From the NCBI RefSeq assembly GCF_009900715.1, contig NZ_JAAAJC010000001.1, positions 919,216 to 983,215 of the forward strand: a stretch of 64,000 nucleotides of DNA. Reading direction: 5' to 3'. Each line of letters opens with the position of its first letter. Position 1 is the first letter of the stretch. Positions 50,772 to 59,974 of the stretch are shown here, piece by piece. The position numbers were made by a program, and so were the translations under genes. The DNA comes from Halococcus salsus (GTDB lineage Archaea > Halobacteriota > Halobacteria > Halobacteriales > Halococcaceae). The notes under the pieces are model-generated. The model ran no database searches and was not told the origin of the DNA. It saw only the letters and a list, made by a program, of their open reading frames with translations.

Positions 50772-53558
50772 ATGGGTGGACCACACGAGGGGCGCGAGCG
50801 GGACGTCGAGCCACGAGCGGGAACCGAACCGGACCTTTCGGAGCGAGCGGCGCTCTCACGGCGACGGGTGTTGCAACTGAGTTCGCTCGGTATCGCCGGC
50901 GGGGTTCTGGTGACCCCGGCGGCGGCACAGTCGCTTTCGCGAACGCTCACCATCGCGAGCAACGGCGGTCGGTTCTCGTACACGGTTTCTGTGAGCGGCG
51001 AGTTGGAGAAATCGAGCGCTAACGGCGCGAGCATCGACCCCAACGATACGATCTCGGGAAGTACGGCGACTGGGCAGGGTGGCGGTGGGGGTGTCGATAG
51101 CTACGAGTTCTCGGGCGAGGTCGAGTCGTTCGCGTTCGAGGGCGATGCGACAGTGACGGTCGACGGTGGAGAGATAGATCCGGACGACTATCCAAGCAAC
51201 GTCGTTTCGATAGCCGGAAACGGCGACTTCGAGTATACGCTTGCGACGAGCGGCGGTATCGAGAAGAGCACAGCGAACGGTGGGAGCATCAACGATGACG
51301 ACACCATTTCCGGGACCACTGCCACTGGAGATGGTATTGAAAGTGGTGTCGATAGTTATGTCTTCTCTGGCGAGATCACGTTTCTCGATTTGACAGGTAG
51401 TGCAACAGTGGTGGTCAATGGTCAGCGTATCAACCCAGACAACTACTCAGATAATGTACTTTCGATCGAAGGGGAGGGCGACTTCGAGTATACGCTTGCA
51501 ACGAGTCGAGAGTTGGCGAAGAGTACCGCTAACGGTGGCAGCATCAACGACGAAGACACCATCTCCGGCACTACTGCCACCGGGAACGGCATCAAAAACG
51601 GCGTTGATAGTTATGTCTTTAGCGAAGGAATCGAGGCGCTTGACGTGGATGGAAGTGCGACCATCTCTCTGAACGGGAGTCGTATAGATCCCGCGAATTA
51701 TCCGGAAAACGTGCTTTCAATAGCTGGAAGGGGCGATTTCAACTACGAACTCTCCGTCAGCGGAGGATTGGCAAAAAGCACGGCTAACGGGGGGAGCATT
51801 AACGCGGACGATACTATCTCCGGAAATACGGTAACTGGTGACGGGATCGAAAACGGCGTCGATAGTTACGTGTTCGCCGGCGATCTTGAAGCGCTCTCGC
51901 TTGATGGTGATGCTATCGTCACGATGAACGGTCATCGTATCGACTCCAGTGAGGATCCAGATGGTGGTTCTGACAACATTCTTACGATTGACGGCAGCAA
52001 TTCGGAAGGAAATTACACAGTTGGGGTTTCAGAGGGACTCGAAAAAAGTGAGGCGAACGGTGCATCGATCGATACTAATGACGTCATATCGGGTTCGATT
52101 GCAACCGGCCGTGTCAACGGTGGTATTGACTCCTACGAAGTTTCGGGCAATGTTCTGTTCTTCGACCTAGATGGTGATGCCACCGTCACGCTGAACGGCA
52201 CCGAAATCGACCCCGATGCATACAACCTCATCACGATCACCGCCGACTCACGTGTCGACTACACGTTCTCCGTGACGAGCGGGCTCGAGAAGAGCACCGC
52301 CGACAACGGGACGATCGACTCTGGCGACGAGGTCTCGGGGTCGACGGCGACCGGTCACGTTCACGGTGGTACCGACTCCTATACCTTCGCCGGCGAACTC
52401 ATCAACCTCGACGTCGACGGCGACGCGACGGTTAAAGTGAACGGTGAAACCATCGCCGACTCGGGACCATCCCCGGTACTCGGTATCCACAGTGGCATCA
52501 GCGACACGGACTTCGCGACCATCGACCGGATCGAGGAGTGGCAGGACGCACAGTACCCGGTCCAGACGATCTTCATCCCGTGGAACTCGGACGAGGGGCA
52601 CCTGAACTGGCTGTTCGACTATCTCCTCCCGCGGATATGGGATGCGGGGCGGATCCCGCTCATCACGTGGGAGCCGTACACGCCGGGGGCGAGCGCCGCG
52701 TCGGTCGACACACAGGCTATCGTCGAGAACCAGGAGTACAGCGCCTACCTCGAGAGCCTCGACACCACCACACCGGACGACATCGAGGTTCGAATCGCGA
52801 ACGGGGAGTACGACGACTACCTCAAGACGTGGGTCTGGCGGCTCCGGCAGTGGCTCGCGGGTCCCGACGGCGAGCAGGGCACCGACGACGACCGCCGGGC
52901 GTACATCCGCCTCGCACACGAGATGAACGGCGACTGGTACCCGTGGTCGCCGACGGTCGGGAACTCCTCGGCGTCGAGCTACGTCGAGATGTGGCGGCAC
53001 GTCCACGACCAGTTCCGGTACTCGGGGATCGACACCGCGAACATCGAGTGGATGTGGTGTGTCAACGCCGAGGACCAGGGTTCGTACACCGCCGAGGAGC
53101 TCTATCCCGGCGACGACTACGTCGATTGGCTCTCGGTCGATGGGTATCAGTGGGGCACGAGCCAGGACTGGTCGAGCTGGCGCTCGCCCGATGCCGTCTT
53201 CGGGAACATGCTCGGCCGGGTCCGAAACCTCGCGGACAAACCCGTCTGTATCGCCGAGACCGCGAGTAGTTCGGCAACGAACTCCGGATCCGACCCCGCC
53301 CGGAAAGACGACTGGATCCGCAGCGCGTTCGAGTACTTCGACGACGAAGGCGTCGACATGTGGTGCTGGTTCAACGAGGACAAGGAGACCGACTGGGCGA
53401 TGTTCAACGGCAGGCACGGCACCGAGCGGGTGAGCTACGACGGCGAGCGGGTCAACGCCTACACGGCCTATCGGGAGGGTGTCGACGCCTACTCGGGAGC
53501 TGGCGCGGCGGCCTCGGGTACGACACCACTCACGTCCGCATCGTTCAACGGCGAGTAG
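50772..53558 (+). CDS. Tat-exported six-repeat protein with C-terminal GH26-like glycoside hydrolase
   Basis: The 928-residue protein has a Tat signal (SRRRVLQLSSLGIAGG, ending at AAAQ near residue 53). Residues 57 to about 563 are six repeats of about 84 residues, each with an opening SIAGNGDFEYTLATSGG-like strand, KSTANGGSIN, DTISG, GVDSYVFSGE and a closing NGQRINPDNY. Residues 565-910 match GH26: acid/base Glu717 in RLAHEMNGDWYPW and nucleophile Glu829 in VCIAETASSS. A mannanase or related beta-glycanase on the cell surface or outside is inferred. Repeats 2-5 are visibly AT-richer than the rest. An upstream GTG at 50706 is an alternative start. It diverges from priS. Confidence 0.82.
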   Translation: MGGPHEGRERDVEPRAGTEPDLSERAALSRRRVLQLSSLGIAGGVLVTPAAAQSLSRTLTIASNGGRFSYTVSVSGELEKSSANGASIDPNDTISGSTATGQGGGGGVDSYEFSGEVESFAFEGDATVTVDGGEIDPDDYPSNVVSIAGNGDFEYTLATSGGIEKSTANGGSINDDDTISGTTATGDGIESGVDSYVFSGEITFLDLTGSATVVVNGQRINPDNYSDNVLSIEGEGDFEYTLATSRELAKSTANGGSINDEDTISGTTATGNGIKNGVDSYVFSEGIEALDVDGSATISLNGSRIDPANYPENVLSIAGRGDFNYELSVSGGLAKSTANGGSINADDTISGNTVTGDGIENGVDSYVFAGDLEALSLDGDAIVTMNGHRIDSSEDPDGGSDNILTIDGSNSEGNYTVGVSEGLEKSEANGASIDTNDVISGSIATGRVNGGIDSYEVSGNVLFFDLDGDATVTLNGTEIDPDAYNLITITADSRVDYTFSVTSGLEKSTADNGTIDSGDEVSGSTATGHVHGGTDSYTFAGELINLDVDGDATVKVNGETIADSGPSPVLGIHSGISDTDFATIDRIEEWQDAQYPVQTIFIPWNSDEGHLNWLFDYLLPRIWDAGRIPLITWEPYTPGASAASVDTQAIVENQEYSAYLESLDTTTPDDIEVRIANGEYDDYLKTWVWRLRQWLAGPDGEQGTDDDRRAYIRLAHEMNGDWYPWSPTVGNSSASSYVEMWRHVHDQFRYSGIDTANIEWMWCVNAEDQGSYTAEELYPGDDYVDWLSVDGYQWGTSQDWSSWRSPDAVFGNMLGRVRNLADKPVCIAETASSSATNSGSDPARKDDWIRSAFEYFDDEGVDMWCWFNEDKETDWAMFNGRHGTERVSYDGERVNAYTAYREGVDAYSGAGAAASGTTPLTSASFNGE

Positions 53559-53652
53559 CCTCAGTACCGGGAGAAGACGGGGCGGCTCGGGAAACGGGTC
53601 TCATCACACGGGGCTCGGTGGGGGTAACCCTCGTCACGGCCGCCCGGTCGGG

Positions 53653-54930
53653 TTATTCGGGATCCGGACTTGTGTCTTTTGTCCGGTCGGCGAGCCCCGC
53701 GAGCTCGTCGGCTCGGTCGGCGATATCGCTCGGGGCGAGTGGTCCGTCCTCGGTCACGACGGTCACGGCGTCGGCTGGGGTGCGGTCGAAGGTCGGGTTC
53801 GCGATATCGATCGTCTCCCCGCCGTCGTAGACCGCGCCACGAGCCCCATCCTCGAAGTCGGGATCGCCGTCGTAACTGATCTTGTCGCTCGACGTGACGG
53901 CGTAGGTAGGAATACCCTCGTGCGCGGCGGCGAGAGCGAGGCCGCGCGTCCCGACCTTGTTCACGACGCTTCCGTCCGACAGGACCGTGTCCGCACCGAC
54001 GAGCACGCACTCGACGGGACGGGTCGCGAGGAGATGCGGGAGGGCCGCGTCCACCGCGAGCGTCACCGAGCGGTCGTCGGCGAGCGCTTCGGCGACACCG
54101 ACACCCTCACGCGCGGGCCGTGACTCGCCGACGATCACCGATGTCCCGTCGGCCGTTCGGAGCGCGTCGAGCACCGTTCCCGACCGGGAGAGCGTGACCA
54201 CGGTCCCCGAGAGCAGGCCGGCCGCCTCGCGTGCCGCCGCGGCATCCGCTTCGAACGCGCGTTCGATGCCGTCGATGGTCGCTCGCTCGACCGCTTCGGC
54301 CGTCCCGCTCTCGTTCGCCGTAGCCATCGCGCGGTTGACCCGGTTTTCGACGACCGCCATGCTCGGGCGCGCCGCGCGGAGATCCGCAGCGAGGTCGAGG
54401 AGGTCGTCCCACTCGTGTTCGCCGCTTGGGTCGTCAGCCGTCGCGAGCCCGCCGGCCCGATCCCGGAGGACGGCGAGGGCACTTACCGAGAGCCAGGCCG
54501 ACCCGTGGTCGGTGTCCGCCGCGACCGTTTCGACCGTGGGCGCGACGCGTTCGTAGGCGCGCCCGAGACCGGGGACCGTCTCGCGCCGCCGGATCTCGGT
54601 CGGAGGGACCCACTCGAATTCGACGACTTCGTCACTGGGTTCGACGGCGCGCGAGTCGCACTCGAACAGAAACGGGAACCGCTCGCGGGACCCCTCTCGT
54701 CCGTCCTCGATCGGGAACGGCTCGCCGGCCCGAACGGGCGAACAGTCGTTCTCCGGCCCGACCACCGACCGGACCGCGTTTCGTGCACCCCGTCCGGGAT
54801 CGTCCGAAACGGTGTCCGAGACCCCATCCCACCGTCCGGGTTCCCCGTCCGATCCGCGTGGCCGAACCAGCAGAACCTCGCCACGATTTCGGAGGAAGCA
54901 GACGACGGAACGGGCGGCACGGGTTGACAT
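53653..54930 (-). CDS. Nudix domain fused to eIF2B-like (IF-2B family) domain
   Basis: The 425-residue protein has a Nudix-like N-terminal domain (about residues 1-135) with VVCFLRNRGEVLLVRPRGSDG and a weakened Nudix box (ARNAVRSVVG rather than the usual REVxEEx), and a C-terminal domain of the eIF2B alpha/beta/delta-like group, including AVVENRVNRAMATANE, the sugar-binding LVGADTVLSDGSVVNKVGTRG and TYAVTSSDKISYD. The latter is close to ribose-1,5-bisphosphate isomerases of the AMP pathway. The missing Nudix glutamates suggest that the first domain binds rather than hydrolyses. Haloarchaeal eIF2B-like proteins are known to carry such fusions. Confidence 0.83.
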   Translation of the reverse strand: MSTRAARSVVCFLRNRGEVLLVRPRGSDGEPGRWDGVSDTVSDDPGRGARNAVRSVVGPENDCSPVRAGEPFPIEDGREGSRERFPFLFECDSRAVEPSDEVVEFEWVPPTEIRRRETVPGLGRAYERVAPTVETVAADTDHGSAWLSVSALAVLRDRAGGLATADDPSGEHEWDDLLDLAADLRAARPSMAVVENRVNRAMATANESGTAEAVERATIDGIERAFEADAAAAREAAGLLSGTVVTLSRSGTVLDALRTADGTSVIVGESRPAREGVGVAEALADDRSVTLAVDAALPHLLATRPVECVLVGADTVLSDGSVVNKVGTRGLALAAAHEGIPTYAVTSSDKISYDGDPDFEDGARGAVYDGGETIDIANPTFDRTPADAVTVVTEDGPLAPSDIADRADELAGLADRTKDTSPDPE

Positions 54931-55097
54931 GGATTTCCCGCACTTCGTCCGGGGCGGTCGTAAACGGTCGGATCGTGTTGTGGGACGGATCGGGGCTCGA
55001 ATGGACGAGCGATCGTCTGGAGGGTCCCCTCGGAGTACCGGAACCCATGTCGTGCATGGACAGCCTCAAGTCACGGTAGGCCCGAGTACGAACAAGG

Positions 55098-56948
55098 ATG
55101 TACGAACACGACGTCATCGTGGTCGGCGCGGGCGGGGCCGGCCTCCGGGCGGCGGTCGCGGCGGACGAGGAGGGTGCGGACGTCGCCCTCGTCTCGAAGC
55201 TCCATCCGGTGCGCTCGCACACCGGGGCGGCGGAGGGCGGGATCAACGCCGCGCTCCGCGAGGGCGACTCGTGGGAATCGCACGCCAAGGACACGATGAA
55301 GGGGTCTGACTACCTCGGCGATGCACCCGCCATCGAGACCCTGGTCCACCAGAGTCCCGACGAGGTGATCCAGCTCGAACACTGGGGGATGGCCTTCTCG
55401 CGTGAGGACGACGGTCGGATGAGCCAGCGCCCGTTCGGCGGGCTCTCCTTCCCGCGGACGACCTACGCCGGTGCCGAAACCGGCCACCACCTGCTCCACA
55501 CGATGTACGAACAGGTCGTGAAGCGAGGGATCACGGTCTACGACGAGTGGTACGTCTCGAACCTCGCTGTGACCGACCACGACGATCCGGAGGAGCGCGA
55601 GTGTCACGGCGTCGTCGCCTACGACATTCAAACCGGCGAGATCGACGCGTTCAAGGCCCGAAACGGAGTCATCCTCGCGACGGGTGGTCCGGGGCAGGTC
55701 TACGACCACACCACGAATGCCATCGCCAACACCGGCGACGGCCAGGCGATGGCCTACCGCGCGGGCGTCCCGCTCGAGGACATGGAGTTCGTCCAGTTCC
55801 ACCCCACGACGCTTCCCTCGACCGGGGTCCTGATCACCGAAGGGGTCCGTGGCGAGGGTGGCATCCTCTACAACTCGGAGGGCGAGCGCTTCATGTTCGA
55901 GGGTGGCTACGCCAACAACGTCGGCGAGCTCGCGAGTCGCGACGTGGTCGCACGCGCCGAACTCGACGAGATCAACGCGGGCCGTGGCTTCGAGGACGAC
56001 TACGTCCACCTCGACATGCGCCACCTCGGCGAGGAGCGGATCACGGACAGACTGGAGAACATCATCCACCTCTCGGAGGACTTCGAGGGCGTCAACCCCC
56101 TGGAGGCCCCGATGCGAGTCAAACCGGGCCAGCACTACGAGATGGGTGGCATCGAGGTCGACGAGAACGGCGAGACCTGCATCGGCGGGCTCTACGCCGC
56201 GGGCGAGTGTGCTTGTGTCTCGGTTCACGGCTCGAACCGGCTGGGCGGGAACGCCTTGCCCGAGCTCATCATCTTCGGCGCGCGCGCGGGTCGCCACGCC
56301 GCCGGCAAGGAGATGAAGCCCGCGGAGATCGAGACCGGACCCTCGGCGAGCATCGGTTCCGGCGAGGTCGACACCCCCGTCTCCCCGGGTGCGGTCGACA
56401 CCACCGACGACGACGTGGTGGCGGACGGCGGCACCGCCACCGACGGCGGCGCGGTCGTGGGGATGGACGAGACGGTCGAGCACGCGCTCGAAACCGAGCG
56501 CGCACGCATCGAACGGCTGCTCGAAAAGGACGACGGCGTCCAGCACGCCGAGGTTCGGACCGAACTCCAGAAGTCGATGACGGCGAACGTCAACGTCTTC
56601 CGGAACGAGGAGGGCCTGAAGCAGGCGCTCCGCGACATCCGACAGGCCCGTGAGGACTACGAGGACGTCTACGTCAACGACCCCTCGCGGACCTTCAACA
56701 CCGACCTCCAGCACACCATCGAGACCCGGAACCTCATCGACCTCGCCGAGGCCATCACGCTCGGCGCACTCGCCCGCACCGAGTTCCGCGGCGCGCACTG
56801 GCGCGAGGGCTACCAGGAGCGCGACGACGAGAACTGGATCAAACACACCATGCTCTCCTGGAACGAGGGCTCGCCGAACCTCTACTACGCCCCGGTGATC
56901 CTCGAGGGCGAAGAGGGCGAGTACGAGCCGGTCGAACGGCACTACTAG
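55098..56948 (+). CDS. sdhA: Succinate dehydrogenase/fumarate reductase flavoprotein subunit
   Basis: The 616-residue flavoprotein oxidises succinate to fumarate as the catalytic subunit of complex II. The FAD-binding VIVVGAGGAGLRAAVAADEEG is at residues 6-26, the flavin-linkage region SHTGAAEGGIN follows, and the active-site HPTTLPSTGVLITEGVRGEGG and SVHGSNRLGGNALPEL stand out. Between residues about 405 and 460 there is an acidic, Gly/Thr-rich insertion. It is alone: no sdhB, sdhC or sdhD lies near it, whereas haloarchaeal operons usually place sdhA last in sdhCDBA. It could be the principal SdhA after rearrangement, or a paralog. Confidence 0.9.
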   Translation: MYEHDVIVVGAGGAGLRAAVAADEEGADVALVSKLHPVRSHTGAAEGGINAALREGDSWESHAKDTMKGSDYLGDAPAIETLVHQSPDEVIQLEHWGMAFSREDDGRMSQRPFGGLSFPRTTYAGAETGHHLLHTMYEQVVKRGITVYDEWYVSNLAVTDHDDPEERECHGVVAYDIQTGEIDAFKARNGVILATGGPGQVYDHTTNAIANTGDGQAMAYRAGVPLEDMEFVQFHPTTLPSTGVLITEGVRGEGGILYNSEGERFMFEGGYANNVGELASRDVVARAELDEINAGRGFEDDYVHLDMRHLGEERITDRLENIIHLSEDFEGVNPLEAPMRVKPGQHYEMGGIEVDENGETCIGGLYAAGECACVSVHGSNRLGGNALPELIIFGARAGRHAAGKEMKPAEIETGPSASIGSGEVDTPVSPGAVDTTDDDVVADGGTATDGGAVVGMDETVEHALETERARIERLLEKDDGVQHAEVRTELQKSMTANVNVFRNEEGLKQALRDIRQAREDYEDVYVNDPSRTFNTDLQHTIETRNLIDLAEAITLGALARTEFRGAHWREGYQERDDENWIKHTMLSWNEGSPNLYYAPVILEGEEGEYEPVERHY

Positions 56949-56960
56949 AACCTCCAACCT

Positions 56961-57167
56961 CCACCTTTTGCTGCGGTCGCTCGCGTTGCTCGCTCCCTGG
57001 CAAAATGTGGATCAAAAGCCGTCGTCACCCCACTCGCTCCGCTCGGGGGTTCCTTGGCCCGCTCACTCGCGCCGCTCGTTCGCGGTACAGTTGCTAACGA
57101 CTCCGCAACCGCCCCGCACAACACCGCCGAAGCCCTCGCGCCCTCCGGGCGCTCGCCCTTCATCCGC
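56961..57167 (-). repeat. Dispersed structured repeat, copy B
   Basis: On the minus strand it runs from GGCGGATGAAGGGCGAGC to GCAAAAGGTGG and matches copy A in several blocks, including 31 identical bases at 56990-57020. Stems in A and B differ yet both pair (ACCTCC/GGAGGT in A, ACCCC/GGGGT with a longer loop in B). It fills most of the 351-base gap between sdhA and gltX. The rest of that gap (57168-57299) is a GC-rich, CCGCCGG-rich stretch with no gene. Confidence 0.8.
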
Positions 57168-57299
57168 CAGGCACCGCTCCGCAACTGCTAACCACCACCG
57201 CGGCGGCCGCCGCACCGCACCCGCCGGCCGCGCCGCGACCGCACCCGCCGGCCGCCATCAACCAGACGAGTTTTCGTCGCGGGCGAAAAATCCGGGGTA

Positions 57300-59012
57300 A
57301 TGAACGACGAACTCCGCGAGCAGGTCGAGCACGAGGCCGAAAAACACGCCCTGCTCAACGCGGTCAAACACGACAGCGACGCCGACGTCGGTGCGGTCAT
57401 CGGCCCCCTGATGGGCGAGAATCCCGACTTCCGCGAACACGGCGACGAAGTCCCCGGTGTCGTCGCACCGGTGGTCTCACGGGTCAACGAACTCGACACC
57501 GAGGGCCGACAGAAACGCCTCGAAGTCGTCGCGCCCGACCTCCTCGCCGAACTCCAGACCGACGACGAGGGCGACGATCACCCGCTTCCGGACCTCCCGA
57601 ACGCCGAGGATGCACCTGTACGGATGCGCCTCGCACCCAACCCCAACGGCCCCTGGCACCTCGGTCACGGCCGGATGCCCGCCGTCATCGGGACCTACAA
57701 GGAGCGCTACGACGGCTGGATGCTCTGTCGATTCGACGACACCGACCCCGAGACCAAACGACCCGACCTCTCGGCCTACGACGCCATCGTGGGCGCTATC
57801 GAGTACCTCGGTTTCGAACCCGACGAGGTAGTCAAAGCCTCCGACCGGATGGAGACCTACTACGACCACGCCCGCGAACTCATCGACCTCGGCGGGGCCT
57901 ACACCTGCCCCTGTCCTGCCGGCGAGTTCTCGGACCTGAAGAACTCCGGCGAGGCGTGTCCTCACCGCGACAAGAGTCCCCAGAAGACCCGCGAGGAGTT
58001 CGAGGCGATGGTTGACGGCGAGTACGGCGCGGGCGAGATGGTCCTCCGCGTCCGCACCGACATCACCCACAAGAACCCCGCGCTCCGCGACTGGGTCGCC
58101 TTCCGGATGGTCGATACACCGCACCCGCGCGAGGAAGCAAGCGAGTACCGCTGCTGGCCGCTGCTCGACTTCCAGTCCGGCGTCGACGACCATCTCTTCG
58201 GTATCACCCACATCATCCGGGGCATCGACCTCCAGGACTCGGCGAAACGCCAGCGCTTCCTCTACGACTACTTCGACTGGGCGTACCCCGAGGTCGTCCA
58301 CTGGGGCCACGTCCAGGTCGAGGCCTACGACGTGCAGATGAGCACCTCGACGATCAAGGAGCGCATCGACGAGGGGTCACTCGACGGCTGGGACGACCCG
58401 CGCGCACCCACGCTCGCGAGCCTTCGGCGGCGCGGCATCGAGGGCGGGGCGATCACCGACGCGATGGTCGAACTCGGCACTTCGACCTCGAACGTCGACC
58501 TCGCCATGAGTTCGATCTACGCCGCGAACCGCGAACGGGTCGACGACGACGCCGACCGTGCGTTCTTCGTTCGTGACGGCGTCGAGAGGGCCCTCGACGG
58601 CGGACCGGAGACCGGCGAACCGCCCGTCCACCCGGACCACACCGACCGCGGCGTTCGCGAGATCCCCGTCGGAGAAGCGGTCCTCGTCGAACCCGACGAC
58701 CTCCCGGACGAGGGCGAGCGCGTCTGGCTGAAGGGCTACGGCTGTGTCCGAAACAGCGAGAACGAATTCGAGTTCGTCGGCACCGACATCGACGTGGTCC
58801 GCGAGGAGGACGTGCCGGTGGTTCACTGGGTTCCGGCGAACGAGAACCGCCCACTCACGCTCCGGACGATGGAGGGAGACGTCGCGGGCCACGCCGAACC
58901 CGGTATCGGCTCCGCCGACCCCGACGACGTGGTCCAGTTCGAGCGGATCGGCTTCGCCCGAATAGACCGGCAGGGCTCGGACGAGACGGTGGCGTACTTC
59001 GCGCATCCGTAG
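57300..59012 (+). CDS. gltX: Glutamyl-tRNA synthetase (archaeal GluRS)
   Basis: The 570-residue class I synthetase charges tRNA-Glu, and in archaea also tRNA-Gln, with glutamate. The HIGH-like motif is PNPNGPWHLGHGR (about residues 112-124) and the KMSKS-like motif is QMSTSTIKERI. A zinc cluster, CPCPAGEFSDLKNSGEAC, is present in the mid domain. The N-terminal helical extension of about 100 residues and the C-terminal anticodon-binding beta barrels match archaeal GluRS. No clear TATA box was seen; the gap upstream is filled by repeat copy B. Confidence 0.95.
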   Translation: MNDELREQVEHEAEKHALLNAVKHDSDADVGAVIGPLMGENPDFREHGDEVPGVVAPVVSRVNELDTEGRQKRLEVVAPDLLAELQTDDEGDDHPLPDLPNAEDAPVRMRLAPNPNGPWHLGHGRMPAVIGTYKERYDGWMLCRFDDTDPETKRPDLSAYDAIVGAIEYLGFEPDEVVKASDRMETYYDHARELIDLGGAYTCPCPAGEFSDLKNSGEACPHRDKSPQKTREEFEAMVDGEYGAGEMVLRVRTDITHKNPALRDWVAFRMVDTPHPREEASEYRCWPLLDFQSGVDDHLFGITHIIRGIDLQDSAKRQRFLYDYFDWAYPEVVHWGHVQVEAYDVQMSTSTIKERIDEGSLDGWDDPRAPTLASLRRRGIEGGAITDAMVELGTSTSNVDLAMSSIYAANRERVDDDADRAFFVRDGVERALDGGPETGEPPVHPDHTDRGVREIPVGEAVLVEPDDLPDEGERVWLKGYGCVRNSENEFEFVGTDIDVVREEDVPVVHWVPANENRPLTLRTMEGDVAGHAEPGIGSADPDDVVQFERIGFARIDRQGSDETVAYFAHP

Positions 59013-59140
59013 CGAACGCCACCCGGAATCGTGGACGAAGCCAAACTCGGTCCGAGAACGGGACGTGCTGGGCACGCGAACCGGATCCGGCCTTCGGAAC
59101 GCCCTCGTCCGTGAATACGCTGTTTCCCGTTTTCAGCAGG

Positions 59141-59149
59141 TATAAACTC
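59141..59149 (+). promoter_or_regulatory. TATA box of the ebo-like operon
   Basis: TATAAACTC is centred about 27 bases before the ATG at 59171, a textbook leaderless arrangement. It likely drives the three overlapping genes that follow. Confidence 0.65.
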
Positions 59150-59170
59150 CGTCCGAACGGATCGCCGAAC

Positions 59171-59974
59171 ATGGAGATCATCGACCCGCACATGCACATG
59201 GTCTCGCGCTCGGCCGACGACTACCAGCGCGCGCGGATGGCCGGCGTCGAGTGCTGCATCGAACCCGCCTTCTGGAGCGGCACCGACAAGGAGTACGCGG
59301 GTTCGTTCTTCGATTACTTCGAGCAGATCATCGACTTCGAAACCCAGCGCGCGGAGCGCGCGGGTGGGATGAGTCACTATGTGACGATCGGTCTCGAACC
59401 CAAGGAGGCCAACTACCGCGAGATGGCCGAGGAAGTTTTGGAGGGGATCCCCGAGTACCTCGACCGCGAGAACGTCGTCGGGGTCGGCGAGATCGGCTTC
59501 GACCAGCAGACGGAGGATGAAGAATGGGCGCTCCGCGAGCAGTTGCGGATGGCCGACGAACGCGAACTCCCGGTCATCATCCACACCCCACACACCGACA
59601 AACCCTCCGGCACCGAGCGGATCGTGGAGGTCATCGAGGACGAGGGCGTGACCCAGGAGCGGATCGTGATCGACCACAACACGGCCGAGACCATCGAGAC
59701 CTCCCTGACGACCGACTGCTACGTCGGCTTCACGCTCTATCCCGGGAAGATCGAGGCCGAGGCCGCGATCGACCTCCTCGAGGAGTACGGCACCGACAAG
59801 ATGCTCTTCAACAGCGCCGCCGACTGGGACCCATCGGACCCCCTCGCGGTCCCCAAAGCGCGGGACAAGATGCTGGACCGTGGCTGGGATCGCGAGGACG
59901 TCAAGAAGGTCGTCTTCGACAACCCCTACGAGTTCTTCGACCAGTCGCCGAACTTCGACTACGAGCGCCCATGA
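59171..59974 (+). CDS. TatD-family metal-dependent hydrolase, EboB-like
   Basis: The 267-residue amidohydrolase-fold protein has metal-binding motifs IDPHMHMVSR (residues 4-13), VGVGEIGFDQQ, IIHTPH, IDHN and FNSAADWDP. The particular sequence DPHMHMVSRSADDYQ ... CIEPAFWSGTDK ... LEPKEANYREM is that of the EboB group of TatD-like proteins encoded in bacterial ebo clusters, not of ordinary TatD DNases. Its substrate has never been fixed for the group as far as I know. It starts an operon with 4-base overlap to the next gene. Confidence 0.85.
   Translation: MEIIDPHMHMVSRSADDYQRARMAGVECCIEPAFWSGTDKEYAGSFFDYFEQIIDFETQRAERAGGMSHYVTIGLEPKEANYREMAEEVLEGIPEYLDRENVVGVGEIGFDQQTEDEEWALREQLRMADERELPVIIHTPHTDKPSGTERIVEVIEDEGVTQERIVIDHNTAETIETSLTTDCYVGFTLYPGKIEAEAAIDLLEEYGTDKMLFNSAADWDPSDPLAVPKARDKMLDRGWDREDVKKVVFDNPYEFFDQSPNFDYERP

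Noticed and set aside
51200-52460. Regularly repeated DNA that might look like a CRISPR or satellite array
   Set aside because: The units are about 250 bases, in frame, and encode an 84-residue protein repeat. No short identical repeats with unique spacers are present anywhere in the window.
55071-56957. Long antisense frames opposite sdhA, livM, lppA-like and other GC-rich genes
   Set aside because: They are codon-bias shadows: the third codon position of a GC-rich gene keeps an opposite frame open. They lack any domain pattern.
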